Part shown: positions 27,820 to 36,656 of the stretch, in pieces
Layout: every line of letters begins with the position of its first letter
Position numbering within the stretch: the first letter of the stretch is position 1
Source of the DNA: Autumnicola musiva
GTDB lineage: Bacteria > Bacteroidota > Bacteroidia > Flavobacteriales > Flavobacteriaceae
Assembly (NCBI RefSeq): GCF_031846585.1
Contig: NZ_JAVRHK010000007.1
Location: forward strand, 1 to 64,000
Length of the DNA: 64,000 nt
Direction: 5' to 3'
Position numbers and translations under genes: made by a program
Notes under the pieces: generated by a model
What the model was told of the DNA's origin: nothing
Database searches by the model: none
The model's input: only the letters and a program-made list of their open reading frames with translations

Positions 27820-28454
27820 AAAAGACAGGAATAATTATAGGACTTATAATCTGCGGGTTCTTCTGCTCTTTCAGGGCATCAGCGCAATCCGCAGAGATAC
27901 AACAGCTTTTGCTCAATGTAGAGAAACTGACCCAGTTCAAGCAGATATTGAGCGATATGAAAAAGGGCTACCAGATATTGGAAGGGGGTTACAATACCAT
28001 CAAGGATATATCGGAAGGAAACTTTAGCCTACACAAAGTTTTTTTGGACGGGCTTATGGAAGTAAGCCCCACCGTTCGCAGTTACAAACGTGTGGGTGAT
28101 ATTGTGAATTATCAGATGATACTGGTTAGGGAATACCGGAATGTGTATGACCGGTTTCAAAGTGACGGGAATTTTAACCCACAGGAACTGGCGTATCTCG
28201 GACGGGTGTATGACAACCTCTTTGATGAAAGCCTGCGCAATCTCGATGAATTACTGGTAATTATCACAGCAGGTAAAGCCCGTATGAGTGATGATGAACG
28301 TTTACAGGCCATTGACCGGATTTATGCCGATATGCAGGAAAAACTGATGTTTCTCCGATACTTTAACAATAACACGACCATTCTTGCGGTGCAAAGGGCT
28401 AAAGAAAGAAATGATGCCCAGACCATCCGCAATATCTATGGGATAAACAACTAA
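27816..28454 (+). CDS. TraI-like periplasmic coiled-coil protein, copy 3
   Basis: 212 aa with a signal peptide ending ASAQ. The blocks LSDMKKGYQILEGGYNTIKD, GNFSLHKVFLDGLMEVSP and QELAYLGRVYDNLFDESL line up with those of copy 2, and the C-terminal AKERNDAQTIRNIYGI recalls copy 1. The start lies inside the stop codon of copy 2. A 12-base gap leads to traJ. It is likely a second or third minor pilus-like or chaperone component. Confidence 0.7.
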   Translation: MKKTGIIIGLIICGFFCSFRASAQSAEIQQLLLNVEKLTQFKQILSDMKKGYQILEGGYNTIKDISEGNFSLHKVFLDGLMEVSPTVRSYKRVGDIVNYQMILVREYRNVYDRFQSDGNFNPQELAYLGRVYDNLFDESLRNLDELLVIITAGKARMSDDERLQAIDRIYADMQEKLMFLRYFNNNTTILAVQRAKERNDAQTIRNIYGINN

Positions 28455-28465
28455 AAAACAAAACT

Positions 28466-29680
28466 ATGGCTACATATAGAAAAACCGTCTGGCTGGCGGT
28501 AACGGGATTGCTTTTGCCTTTTATGGGTAGTGCACAGGGAATTGCCGATGAAATGAACGGCTTGCATAGCGTATTGGAGCAACTCTATGATGAAATGATG
28601 CCACTATGCAGTCAACTCATTGGCGTAGGACAGGCACTGGCGGGATTTGCCGCCATGTGGTATATCGCTTCCAGGGTCTGGGGACATTTGTCAAGAGCGG
28701 AACCTATCGACTTTTATCCGCTTTTTCGTCCGTTTGTAATCGGGTTTTGTGTGCTGATATTCCCTTCCGTCCTGGGATTGATCAACGGGATCATGAAACC
28801 AACGGTGACCGCTACCGCTTCAATGGTGGAAGGCTCCGACAGGGCAATTGCGGTACTCTTGGAAAAGAAGGAAGAAGCCATCAAAAAAACGGATGTATGG
28901 CAGATGTATGTAGGTGAGAGCGGTGATGGTGACCGTGACAGGTGGTATAAATACACCCATGATAATGCCAGCCCTTCCGATGAAAGCTTTTTTGAAGGGA
29001 TTGGCAACGACATCAAATTCGCCATGTCCAAAGCCTCCTACAATTTCCGCAATTCGGTCAAGGAATGGATGAGCGAAGTACTGCGGGTACTCTTTGAAGC
29101 CGCAGCCTTGTGTATCGATACCCTGCGAACCTTTCAATTAATAGTACTTGCCATTTTGGGTCCGCTGGTATTTGGGATTGCCGTTTTCGACGGGTTCCAA
29201 CATACCCTGACCGTATGGATTGCCCGCTACATAAATATTTTTCTCTGGCTTCCGGTAGCCAATATTTTCGGAAGCATCATTGGAAAAATCCAGGAGAAAA
29301 TGCTGGAAATGGACATTGCCCAGGTGCAGGATTATGGAGAAACCTTTTTCAGCCGGACGGATATGGCTTACCTGGTATTTATGATCATCGGCATTGTAGG
29401 ATACTTTACCGTGCCTTCGGTAGCTAATTACATCGTCCATGCGGGAGGTGGCGGTGCTTTGGGACAGAAAGTGACCAGTATATTCAGCAGTTCCTCCAGT
29501 GCGGTTATGGGTGCAGCTACAGGCGGAGCCACTATGGCGGCGGATGCGATGGGCAATGCTGTCAGCCGCCTTTCCCAGGGTATGGCCAGCAATGGTACTT
29601 CCAACCCTTATTTCAAAGGTGGAACATCTGAAGGTGGTGGTTCAGGCTATATGAATGACAAACTGAAAGGCAATTCTTAA
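28466..29680 (+). CDS. traJ: TraJ, VirB6-like inner-membrane protein
   Basis: 404 aa. A signal-like N-terminus is followed by at least five hydrophobic segments (for example GFCVLIFPSVLGLINGIM, VLAILGPLVFGIAVFDGF, VFMIIGIVGYFTVPSVANYI). A Gly/Ser/Ala-rich tail runs from about residue 330 (AGGGGALGQKV, GTSEGGGSGYM). Order and topology match TraJ of CTnDOT-like systems, the polytopic channel protein. It lies between the TraI-like cluster and traK. Confidence 0.88.
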   Translation: MATYRKTVWLAVTGLLLPFMGSAQGIADEMNGLHSVLEQLYDEMMPLCSQLIGVGQALAGFAAMWYIASRVWGHLSRAEPIDFYPLFRPFVIGFCVLIFPSVLGLINGIMKPTVTATASMVEGSDRAIAVLLEKKEEAIKKTDVWQMYVGESGDGDRDRWYKYTHDNASPSDESFFEGIGNDIKFAMSKASYNFRNSVKEWMSEVLRVLFEAAALCIDTLRTFQLIVLAILGPLVFGIAVFDGFQHTLTVWIARYINIFLWLPVANIFGSIIGKIQEKMLEMDIAQVQDYGETFFSRTDMAYLVFMIIGIVGYFTVPSVANYIVHAGGGGALGQKVTSIFSSSSSAVMGAATGGATMAADAMGNAVSRLSQGMASNGTSNPYFKGGTSEGGGSGYMNDKLKGNS

Positions 29681-29698
29681 CTGCAAAAAAGAGAACCC

Positions 29699-30322
29699 AT
29701 GTTTAAAAAAATGAAAAATATCGATACGGCTTTTCGGCATATCCGGGGATTTACAATGCTCATTATTGCAGCCTCAGTGTTATTATCCTGCTTTGCACTC
29801 TATAAGAGTTTTAATCTGGTATCCCATATGCAGGACAGGATTTACATTCTTGCCAATGGCAAGGCACTAGAAGCCTATTCCGCGGGGCGCAAGGACAATA
29901 TCCCTGTGGAAGCACGGGATCAAGTTAAAACCTTCCACCAATTGTTCTTTACCCTTGATCCAGATGATAAAGCGATAGCAGCCAATATCACCAAAGCTTT
30001 ATACCTGGCTGACGGGAGTGCTAAACGAATCTATGACGACCTGAAGGAGAACGGGTATTATGCCGGGCTCATCTCAGGGAATGTAAACCAGACCATCCAT
30101 GTGGATAGCGTGGCGGTGGACATTAATGAATACCCGTATAAATTTAGGTGCTATGCAACCCAGCGTATTGTCCGTCCCACTAGTATCACTACCCGAAGTT
30201 TGATTACCGAAGGGGGATTGCGCAATGTATCCCGCAGCGATAACAATCCGCATGGCTTTCTGATAGAACGGTGGACAACCATTGCTAACAAGGATTTGAA
30301 AACAACAGCTAGGCGGTATTAA
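29699..30322 (+). CDS. traK: TraK, VirB8-like protein
   Basis: 207 aa. A short cytoplasmic start and one membrane segment (FTMLIIAASVLLSCFALYKS) are followed by a periplasmic domain containing EARDQVKTFHQLFFTLDPDD and YKFRCYATQRIVRPT. Its size and single-anchor layout match TraK of Bacteroidota conjugative transposons, VirB8-like in form. It would nucleate the periplasmic part of the channel. It starts 18 bases after traJ. Confidence 0.88.
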   Translation: MFKKMKNIDTAFRHIRGFTMLIIAASVLLSCFALYKSFNLVSHMQDRIYILANGKALEAYSAGRKDNIPVEARDQVKTFHQLFFTLDPDDKAIAANITKALYLADGSAKRIYDDLKENGYYAGLISGNVNQTIHVDSVAVDINEYPYKFRCYATQRIVRPTSITTRSLITEGGLRNVSRSDNNPHGFLIERWTTIANKDLKTTARRY

Positions 30323-30385
30323 GCCCATACCGGCATTTATCGATACAATCAAAGTCAAATGAGTGGCTTATAAAATTTTGTACAG

Positions 30386-30865
30386 ATGAAAAGAAACGTA
30401 AAACAGAAAAAGGAGGCTTGTAAAAACGGACTGTTGATGCAGGGACTACTTGCCTTGTACAAATGGTTGCAAAAAGAATGGGCACAATGGATGTCCAATA
30501 AGACAAAGAGCATTTCTAAGCGGGCATTAACCATAGCACTTGTCGTTTTTGTAAGCTTCACAAGCAGTTACTGTATTTATCTAGGGATACATGCCATCAC
30601 CGGAAAAAGTAAGGGAAATGCCTTTACGGTAACCTCGATCAAACGTCCCCGGCATCTTACAGTATCCGGGGATATGGAACCAACCCTTCCACCGGTATCT
30701 AGGAGAGACTATGAGCGCATTCAAAAGTTCCGGTTCTACATGGACAGTCTTGCCCGAAGCCCATCAGGCAGAAAACTGTATGACAGTATCATGGCAAACC
30801 GTCCGGAACTGATGGATTCGGTTCGCTATATCGAAGAAGAATATCTAAACTTTAAAAATCAATGA
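30386..30865 (+). CDS. TraL-like small membrane protein
   Basis: 159 aa: a basic cytoplasmic start, one membrane segment (ALTIALVVFVSFTSSYCIYL), then a periplasmic part with RFYMDSLARSPSGRKLYDSI. The operon position between traK and traM and the topology fit TraL (DUF3989), although it is longer than typical members. Its stop overlaps the traM start in ATGA, so the pair is translationally coupled. Confidence 0.65.
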   Translation: MKRNVKQKKEACKNGLLMQGLLALYKWLQKEWAQWMSNKTKSISKRALTIALVVFVSFTSSYCIYLGIHAITGKSKGNAFTVTSIKRPRHLTVSGDMEPTLPPVSRRDYERIQKFRFYMDSLARSPSGRKLYDSIMANRPELMDSVRYIEEEYLNFKNQ

Positions 30866-32172
30866 CAATGGAAAAACAAGTAACAACACAGAAAATGAAA
30901 AGACAGCGCAAATTCCTATTGGTATTGCCGCTACTCGTACTTCCTTTCATAACCCTGATCTTTTGGGTATTGGGAGGTGGCCAGGTACAAGAATTACAGG
31001 CACAGGAAACTCCACAGAACGGGTTTAACCTTCACCTGCCGGAAGCAAAACTGACCGATGATAAGCAAATGAATAAAATGAGCTACTACAATCGGGCGGA
31101 ACAGGATTCAGCAAAATTCAGGGAACTCCGTAAAAATGATCCGAATTATAAAAACAGTATTATTTCCGATACAGTTGAATTATTGTCCCAGCAGGAAGCA
31201 AAATCCGATCAATTATCTTCCGGTGGCTTGAATACTTCCCTGTATGGAAGCGGTCAGGGCAACGATCCGAATACCGATAAGATTTATAAAAAACTGGAAA
31301 CCTTGAACAGGGAATTGAATAAGCCTGTAGAACGTAATAATGTTCCTGAAGATTCCCCAAAACAGGAAATCAAAGCCAATTATGGTAATACTTCCGTGAG
31401 TTCCAGTGATGTGGACAGGCTGGAAGAAATGATGGATATAATGACCCAGCCTGAAGCACCTGACCCGGAACTGGAACAACTCAACAGTATGCTGGAAAAG
31501 ATTCTGGATGTGCAACATCCGGAGCGTGTTCAGGAGAAACTAAAACAACTATCTGAAGCTCGCAGGGAACAATTGTACGAAGTATCCACTGAGCAGGAAG
31601 ACGATCGGATTTCCCTGATGCATAGAGGAAACTCCGTTACCGCCGCGGCAAATGGATTTTATTCCCTGGACGATGAACAAAGCTCCGAACAACCAGAAAA
31701 TACCATACAGGCGGTCATTCACGAATCCCAGACCGTAGTGAACGGATCTACCGTAAAACTTCGCTTGGTCAATGATGTTTTTATTAAGAGGGTACATATT
31801 CCCAAAGACAACTTTGTGTTTGGGATCGCTTCCCTTAGTGGGGAAAGGTTGCATATCAAGATCAACAGTATAAGGAATGGTAATTCCCTCTTCCCGGTAG
31901 AACTTTCTGTGTACGATATGGATGGATTGGACGGGATTTATATTCCCGGTGCCATTACACGGGATGTTGCCAAACAATCGGCAGACCGCTCTATGCAGAA
32001 CATAGGATTGACCTCCCTTGATCCTTCCTGGCAGGCACAGGCCGCAGGAGCCGGTATAGAAACAGCTAAATCACTTTTCAGTAAAAAAGTAAAACTGATA
32101 AAAGTAACCCTGAAAGCGGGCTATCAGGTATTGCTCCGAGATGAGAAACAAACACAAATCAATAATCAATAA
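30862..32172 (+). CDS. traM: TraM, VirB10-like channel protein
   Basis: 436 aa; an in-frame ATG two codons later is also possible. It has an N-terminal membrane anchor (FLLVLPLLVLPFITLIFWVL) and a long, charged, Pro/Gln-rich middle. From about residue 270 there is a compact C-terminal domain with IQAVIHESQTVVNGSTVKLRL and LVNDVFIKRVHIPKD. It matches TraM of Bacteroidota conjugative transposons, the VirB10-like link between inner and outer membranes. It starts inside the traL-like stop codon and precedes traN. Confidence 0.88.
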   Translation: MTMEKQVTTQKMKRQRKFLLVLPLLVLPFITLIFWVLGGGQVQELQAQETPQNGFNLHLPEAKLTDDKQMNKMSYYNRAEQDSAKFRELRKNDPNYKNSIISDTVELLSQQEAKSDQLSSGGLNTSLYGSGQGNDPNTDKIYKKLETLNRELNKPVERNNVPEDSPKQEIKANYGNTSVSSSDVDRLEEMMDIMTQPEAPDPELEQLNSMLEKILDVQHPERVQEKLKQLSEARREQLYEVSTEQEDDRISLMHRGNSVTAAANGFYSLDDEQSSEQPENTIQAVIHESQTVVNGSTVKLRLVNDVFIKRVHIPKDNFVFGIASLSGERLHIKINSIRNGNSLFPVELSVYDMDGLDGIYIPGAITRDVAKQSADRSMQNIGLTSLDPSWQAQAAGAGIETAKSLFSKKVKLIKVTLKAGYQVLLRDEKQTQINNQ

Positions 32173-32199
32173 GTAATAATCATTTAAAATTCCATAAAA

Positions 32200-33072
32200 A
32201 TGAAAAAGATAAATGCACTTATGGTGATAGGATTTCTCCTGTTCCTTTTCGGATTGAATGTAAATGCTCAAAGCAGCACTAAGCTACAGCCCAAATCCAT
32301 CGCTCCCTATCCTTTGGAGATTACTTATTTCAAAACGACCAATATTATATTTCCAAGTGCCATTGTAGGTGTGGACAGGGGTAGTAAAGATGTGTTGGCA
32401 CAAAAAGCCAAGGGGGCTGCCAATATTCTACAATTGAAAGCGGCAAGGGACAGTTTTCCGGAGACCAATCTGACAGTGATTACCGCAGACGGAGAATTAA
32501 ATTCCTTTGTGATCAACTATACGCCTAAACCTTCTGTATTAAATGTCTCCATGAAGGAAAGGAATAGTAAAAATGTTATTTTTCCTTCACCGGGATCGGT
32601 TAATGAAGCTGATGTCACAACATATGCTACACACGCCCTGTATTCCCAATACAAGGGGCGTAAAATAAAGCACAGCAAATATGGTATCCGTTTCGGATTG
32701 AACGGGATATTCATTCGGGACAATCTGATGTACCTGCGGTTAACCATTACTAACAAATCCAATATCAGCTATGATATTGACCAGTTACGCTTTTTTATCC
32801 GTGACCAGAAAAAAGCAAAACGGGCAGCTTCACAGGAAATTGAGATCACACCGGTACACATTCAAAATGAGGCAACAAAAATTGCCGGTCAGTCTTCACA
32901 AACTCTTGTGGTTGCTGTTCCCAAATTCACCATTCCCGATAAGAAATATTTCGCCATTCAGATATTCGAAGCAAACGGAGGTAGGCATCTCAAGCTGAGT
33001 GTAAAAAACAGTACGATCATAAAAGCATCTGTATTTCCAACATTAGAATCCAATGTAAAGTACAGTCATTAA
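32200..33072 (+). CDS. traN: TraN, VirB9-like periplasmic protein
   Basis: 290 aa with a signal peptide (LFLFGLNVNAQ). The body is beta-rich: LEITYFKTTNIIFPSAIVGV, then GIFIRDNLMYLRLTITNKSN, then SQTLVVAVPKFTIPDKKYFA. This is the TraN family, VirB9-like, forming the outer-membrane part of the channel with TraM. It is the last of the core channel genes here. No traO, traP or traQ follows. Confidence 0.88.
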   Translation: MKKINALMVIGFLLFLFGLNVNAQSSTKLQPKSIAPYPLEITYFKTTNIIFPSAIVGVDRGSKDVLAQKAKGAANILQLKAARDSFPETNLTVITADGELNSFVINYTPKPSVLNVSMKERNSKNVIFPSPGSVNEADVTTYATHALYSQYKGRKIKHSKYGIRFGLNGIFIRDNLMYLRLTITNKSNISYDIDQLRFFIRDQKKAKRAASQEIEITPVHIQNEATKIAGQSSQTLVVAVPKFTIPDKKYFAIQIFEANGGRHLKLSVKNSTIIKASVFPTLESNVKYSH

Positions 33073-33093
33073 TAACTCTTAAATCAAAATATT

Positions 33094-33894
33094 ATGAACC
33101 AGAAGAATTTTGAATACCTGAAAGACCAGATAAAATATACTGGCTTTGGCGAAGGACTCGGAGAAGTCCTAAAGCAAAAGATAGCAAAGGGACAACCTGA
33201 ATTCAAGATACCGCACCAAACGCAGTTTGGTAACGACAAGGTAGATTCCACACTACATTTTAGCAAGTCCAAAAAAACGGATATGTATTTCTTTAACTCG
33301 TATCAAGTAAGTGTGCAGAAAGAAAATAAACCTGATGAAGCTATGAAACAAACCTTCTTTATCAACAAAGGCAATAATATTACCCTTAAAGAAGCCTATA
33401 ATTTAATGGAAGGCCGGTCGGTTAATAAGGACCTGACCAACAAAGAGGGTCAATTATATAACGCCTGGTTAAAGATGGATTTTAAGCAAAGTGATGATAA
33501 GGGGAACTTTAAAATGCAACAATACCATCAGAATTATGGTTATGATCTGGAAACTATATTGAGTAAGCATCCCATTAAAGAACTAGGGAATGAAGAATAT
33601 AAATCCAATCTGATCGATTCCCTGAAAAAAGGAAACCTGCAATCGGCTACTTTTCAAAAGGAAAGTTCGGAGCAGAAGCAATTTATTGAGGCCAATCCCC
33701 GCTTCAAGACCCTCAATATCTATGATGGCAATATGCAACGGGTGGATAACCGCCAGTCCAGGACTGAAAAAGAATCGGAAAAACAAGGCCGCTCTGCTAA
33801 ACAGGAGCATAAAAGTCAGGAGCAGCCTATTTCCGATGATGCCCCGGATATACCAAAGGCAAAGAAAAAAAGTAAGAGACCAACAATAACGTAA
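33094..33894 (+). CDS. Uncharacterised ICE protein of a widespread family
   Basis: 266 aa, soluble, with a Lys/Ser-rich tail. The opening NFEYLKDQIKYTGFGEGL and the block KEAYNLMEGRSVNKDLTNKE are highly regular and occur widely in Bacteroidota integrative elements. The function is not known; related sequence is also found as domains inside larger element proteins. It sits just after traN and before the HTH gene and looks intact. Confidence 0.6.
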   Translation: MNQKNFEYLKDQIKYTGFGEGLGEVLKQKIAKGQPEFKIPHQTQFGNDKVDSTLHFSKSKKTDMYFFNSYQVSVQKENKPDEAMKQTFFINKGNNITLKEAYNLMEGRSVNKDLTNKEGQLYNAWLKMDFKQSDDKGNFKMQQYHQNYGYDLETILSKHPIKELGNEEYKSNLIDSLKKGNLQSATFQKESSEQKQFIEANPRFKTLNIYDGNMQRVDNRQSRTEKESEKQGRSAKQEHKSQEQPISDDAPDIPKAKKKSKRPTIT

Positions 33895-33899
33895 ATGGT

Positions 33900-34181
33900 A
33901 TGGAACAGCTAAAGCCTTTATCTGACTTTTTTACGGCCATTGAGCAGGATGGCCGTATCAGTATTACACATATAGGAATTTATGCAGCCCTTTTGGAGTA
34001 CCGCTCGCAGATAGGTAATGTCAATCCCATAGCGGTATTCAGTTATGACATTATGAAAATTGCAAAAATATCATCTGCCATGACCTACCATAAATGTGTA
34101 AAGGATCTTAATGAATTTGGTTACATACGATATGTGCCCTCATTCAATAAAAACAGGGGAAGTAGGATCTATTTCCCATAA
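33900..34181 (+). CDS. Winged-helix regulator of the conjugative element
   Basis: 93 aa. The segment SYDIMKIAKISSAMTYHKCV followed by LNEFGYIRYVPSFNKNRGS has the pattern of a winged helix: the recognition helix, then a beta wing that is short and basic. The start is the ATG at 33900, 5 bases after the previous stop. It probably controls element genes such as the recombinase. No known target. Confidence 0.6.
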   Translation: MEQLKPLSDFFTAIEQDGRISITHIGIYAALLEYRSQIGNVNPIAVFSYDIMKIAKISSAMTYHKCVKDLNEFGYIRYVPSFNKNRGSRIYFP

Positions 34182-34259
34182 AGCAATGGGTAAAGTAAAT
34201 TAAATTTTTCGGTACGGGCCCTGCATAGGGCCTTTGCTGTTTTAAAGCGGAGGTGTGAG

Positions 34260-34418
34260 ATGGAAAGTGAAGTGAAAAAAATTCCGCCTGAAAAAGCAAT
34301 AGCACTATTGAAAGAAGACGGTATAGAAGTAACAGCGGAACAGGTGAAAGTCATCCTGGATTTTATGTATGAGATCGCAGATATTGTAGTCGATCAGTAT
34401 CTGGCAAAACCTGCCTGA
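34260..34418 (+). CDS. Small acidic protein before the recombinase
   Basis: 52 aa, beginning MESEVKKIPPEKAIALLK and ending ADIVVDQYLAKPA. A good ribosome-binding sequence (GCGGAGGTGTGAG) directly precedes the ATG. It forms two predicted helices with an EDGIEV turn. Family unrecognised. It lies 62 bases upstream of the serine recombinase, where small directionality or accessory factors often sit, so a role in recombination control is possible but unproven. Confidence 0.55.
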   Translation: MESEVKKIPPEKAIALLKEDGIEVTAEQVKVILDFMYEIADIVVDQYLAKPA

Positions 34419-34480
34419 ATTTCGTATATTTATGAACAGCATCAGGCTGTTATATGGTACATCATTAATACGTTAGAAAG

Positions 34481-36040
34481 ATGAAAATTGCAGATTTATA
34501 CATACGGGTAAGCACCGATGAACAGGCCGACAAGGGATATTCGCAACGGGACCAGGAAGAACGTTTGCGCAAGTATTGTGAAATTAACCATATTCAGGTA
34601 CGGAAAGTAATCTATGAAGATCATTCAGCAAAAACCTTTATACGTCCTTCCTGGACAAAACTGCTGAGTATCCTTCGTAAATCCAGGGGTCAATCAGATT
34701 TGATATTGTTTACCAAGTGGGACAGGTTTAGCCGGAATGCCGGAGATGCATATCAAATGATTGCCACACTAAGACGTTTAGGTGTGGAACCTCAGGCGGT
34801 AGAACAACCGCTGGATCTAACGATTCCTGAAAATAAGATGATGCTGGCCTTCTATCTTGCTGCTCCTGAAGTAGAAAACGATAGAAGGGCATTAAACGTA
34901 TTCCATGGAATGCGCAGGGCAAAAAAGGAAGGCCGATGGATGGCAACCGCACCAATCGGCTACGTCAATAGAATAAATGAAAGTGGCAGAAAATATATTG
35001 CTCCCAAAGAAGGCCAGAGTGATATTATAAAATGGGCTTTCAAAGAATTGGCAAAAAATACCTTTAACACTGAACAGGTATGGAAAATGGCTAAGGAAAA
35101 AGGCCTAAAATGTAGCAAGAATAATTTCTGGAGAGCCATTCGCAATCCGGTATATTGTGGTAAAATATCCATCCCAAAATACAAAGATGAAGAAATCCAA
35201 CTGGTTACGGGACAACACGAACCACTAATATCCGAAGCTTTATTTTATGAGGTTCAGGATGTTCTTGATTGTCGTAAGAAGGTCATGCGCACAAAAATGA
35301 CTGTGGATGAGAACTACCCTTTGAGAGGATTTTTGAAATGCCCTGAATGCGACCGTATGCTTACAGGTAGTAAGTCAAAAGGACGTTCAAAGCATTACTA
35401 TTATTACCATTGTTCAGGCGGTTGCAAGTTCAGACTAAAGGCACCGGATATGAACGATAAAATTATTTCCGAAATCAGAAGGTATGTTCGTCCATTGCCA
35501 AAACTCAAATTGTATAAGGAAGTTATTGCTTCAGTATATAAAGCAAAGACAAAAGACCGTACTGTAACCATCCAGCAACTGAAAGTTCATCTACAGGAAG
35601 AAAACAACAAACTAAGTAAAGCTAGGGAGTTACTTTTGTGCGGTGATATTGAAGCAGTTGATTATCGAATGATGAAAGCGGATGCTGAAAAAACAATAAA
35701 CAGGATTGAGGCTAAACTAACAAGTACAGTAACCGACACGCAGAACGTTGAACCCTTATGGGATAAGGCCATCAGTAATCTTTCACAGTTAGATTATCTA
35801 TATGAATCAGGCTCAACAATACAAAAAAGAAAAATAATTGGTTCGATCTTTCCTGAAAATTTGACTTTTGACGGTTTTAAATATCGAACCACAAGAGTCA
35901 ATGAAGCTATGCAGTATATCATGCTGATTGACAGAGATTTAAATGAAAATAAAAATGGGACAAATTCATCATTTCTGAATTTGTCCCATAAGGTGACCCC
36001 GGCAGGATTCAAACCTGCAACCCTCAGAGCCGAAATCTGA
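34481..36040 (+). CDS. Large serine recombinase (integrase of the element)
   Basis: 519 aa. The catalytic Ser11 is in YIRVSTDEQ and the resolvase domain runs to about 150 (FTKWDRFSRNAGDAY, LAAPEVENDRRALNV). The Recombinase domain follows, then a zinc ribbon starting at Cys287 (CPECDRML...YHCSGGC) and a coiled coil. The last 28 codons are not normal protein: they are encoded by the tRNA-Arg terminator (from 35956) and the 3' half of the tRNA on the opposite strand, giving TPAGFKPATLRAEI. So the gene was joined to the chromosome at or beside the tRNA. It most likely integrates and excises the element. Confidence 0.9.
   Translation: MKIADLYIRVSTDEQADKGYSQRDQEERLRKYCEINHIQVRKVIYEDHSAKTFIRPSWTKLLSILRKSRGQSDLILFTKWDRFSRNAGDAYQMIATLRRLGVEPQAVEQPLDLTIPENKMMLAFYLAAPEVENDRRALNVFHGMRRAKKEGRWMATAPIGYVNRINESGRKYIAPKEGQSDIIKWAFKELAKNTFNTEQVWKMAKEKGLKCSKNNFWRAIRNPVYCGKISIPKYKDEEIQLVTGQHEPLISEALFYEVQDVLDCRKKVMRTKMTVDENYPLRGFLKCPECDRMLTGSKSKGRSKHYYYYHCSGGCKFRLKAPDMNDKIISEIRRYVRPLPKLKLYKEVIASVYKAKTKDRTVTIQQLKVHLQEENNKLSKARELLLCGDIEAVDYRMMKADAEKTINRIEAKLTSTVTDTQNVEPLWDKAISNLSQLDYLYESGSTIQKRKIIGSIFPENLTFDGFKYRTTRVNEAMQYIMLIDRDLNENKNGTNSSFLNLSHKVTPAGFKPATLRAEI
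35945..35988 (-). terminator. Intrinsic terminator of tRNA-Arg
   Basis: A perfect 13-bp stem (35956-35968 with 35976-35988) around a 7-nt loop. Read on the - strand it is followed by TTTTTATTTTC. It begins 6 bases after the tRNA 3' end and lies wholly inside the recombinase frame. Confidence 0.85.
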
Positions 36041-36067
36041 TGCGCTATTCAGTTGCGCCACGGGGCC
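35994..36067 (-). tRNA. tRNA-Arg (anticodon TCG)
   Basis: A 74-nt cloverleaf on the - strand. The acceptor GGCCCCG pairs with CGGGGTC, with one G-T pair. The D stem is GCGC/GCGC. The anticodon stem TCAGA/TCTGA carries loop TTTCGGC (anticodon TCG, reading CGA). The T arm is GCAGG/CCTGC with loop TTTGAAT. The discriminator is A. CCA is not fully encoded (CCT follows). The recombinase frame of the opposite strand ends inside it. Confidence 0.93.
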
Positions 36068-36104
36068 TTTAATATTTATAAGGAGTTAAAGAAATTTTAA
36101 CTTT

Positions 36105-36554
36105 CTAACTTAATTTTCTTTTTACTATTGAAGAAATGGTCTTTCCATCTGCTCTTCCGGCTATTTCGCCTGTAACCGTGCCCATTACTTTCCCCATATC
36201 CTGCATTCCGCTGGCACCGGTTTTAGCAATAACTTCATCTACCCTGGCTTCAATTTCAGCTTCACTCATTTGCTCTGGTAAAAAGCTCTCAATGACTTCC
36301 GCCTGTTTTTCTTCAGGTTCAGCCAAATCTGCTCTTCCCTGTTCTTTATAAATAGCTGCACTTTCTTTTCGTTGCTTTACCAGTTTTTGCAAAAGTTTCA
36401 GCTCCTCATCTTCAGAAAGGCCATTTTTAGAAGAACTTTCAGTGTTTGCTAAGAGAATTGCACTCTTAACTGCTCTTAGTGCTTCAAGCTTTGTGCTGTC
36501 TTTGGCTTTCATGGCAGCTTTCATTTCTGCCATCACTTTTTCCTGTAGACTCAT
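36105..36554 (-). CDS. GatB/YqeY domain protein
   Basis: 149 aa, the length typical of the stand-alone YqeY family. It has the features MKAAMKAKDSTKLEALRAV, EQGRADLAEPEEKQAEVIES and ASGMQDMGKVMGTVTGEIAG. YqeY proteins share the tail domain of the tRNA amidotransferase subunit GatB and may bind tRNA; the exact role is unsettled. It is the first chromosomal gene beyond the tRNA and ends close to it. Start ATG at 36554. Confidence 0.88.
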   Translation of the reverse strand: MSLQEKVMAEMKAAMKAKDSTKLEALRAVKSAILLANTESSSKNGLSEDEELKLLQKLVKQRKESAAIYKEQGRADLAEPEEKQAEVIESFLPEQMSEAEIEARVDEVIAKTGASGMQDMGKVMGTVTGEIAGRADGKTISSIVKRKLS

Positions 36555-36656
36555 TTCTTTAAATTCTAGGTGCGAAGATAAAATATAAATATTAAAATTA
36601 CCACTTAAATCCCGCCTGAAATAAACTATATTGATTTTCTTTAAAAATCAGCAATA

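Noticed and set aside
26465..28454. Tellurite resistance (TerB) genes
   Set aside because: Signal peptides, coiled coils and tra-operon position fit TraI-like proteins; no other ter genes are present.
35994..36067. Copy of the tRNA-Arg end at the left side of the element
   Set aside because: I looked for it in 1-2070 and 14285-16650 and found none, so no left attachment site is marked.
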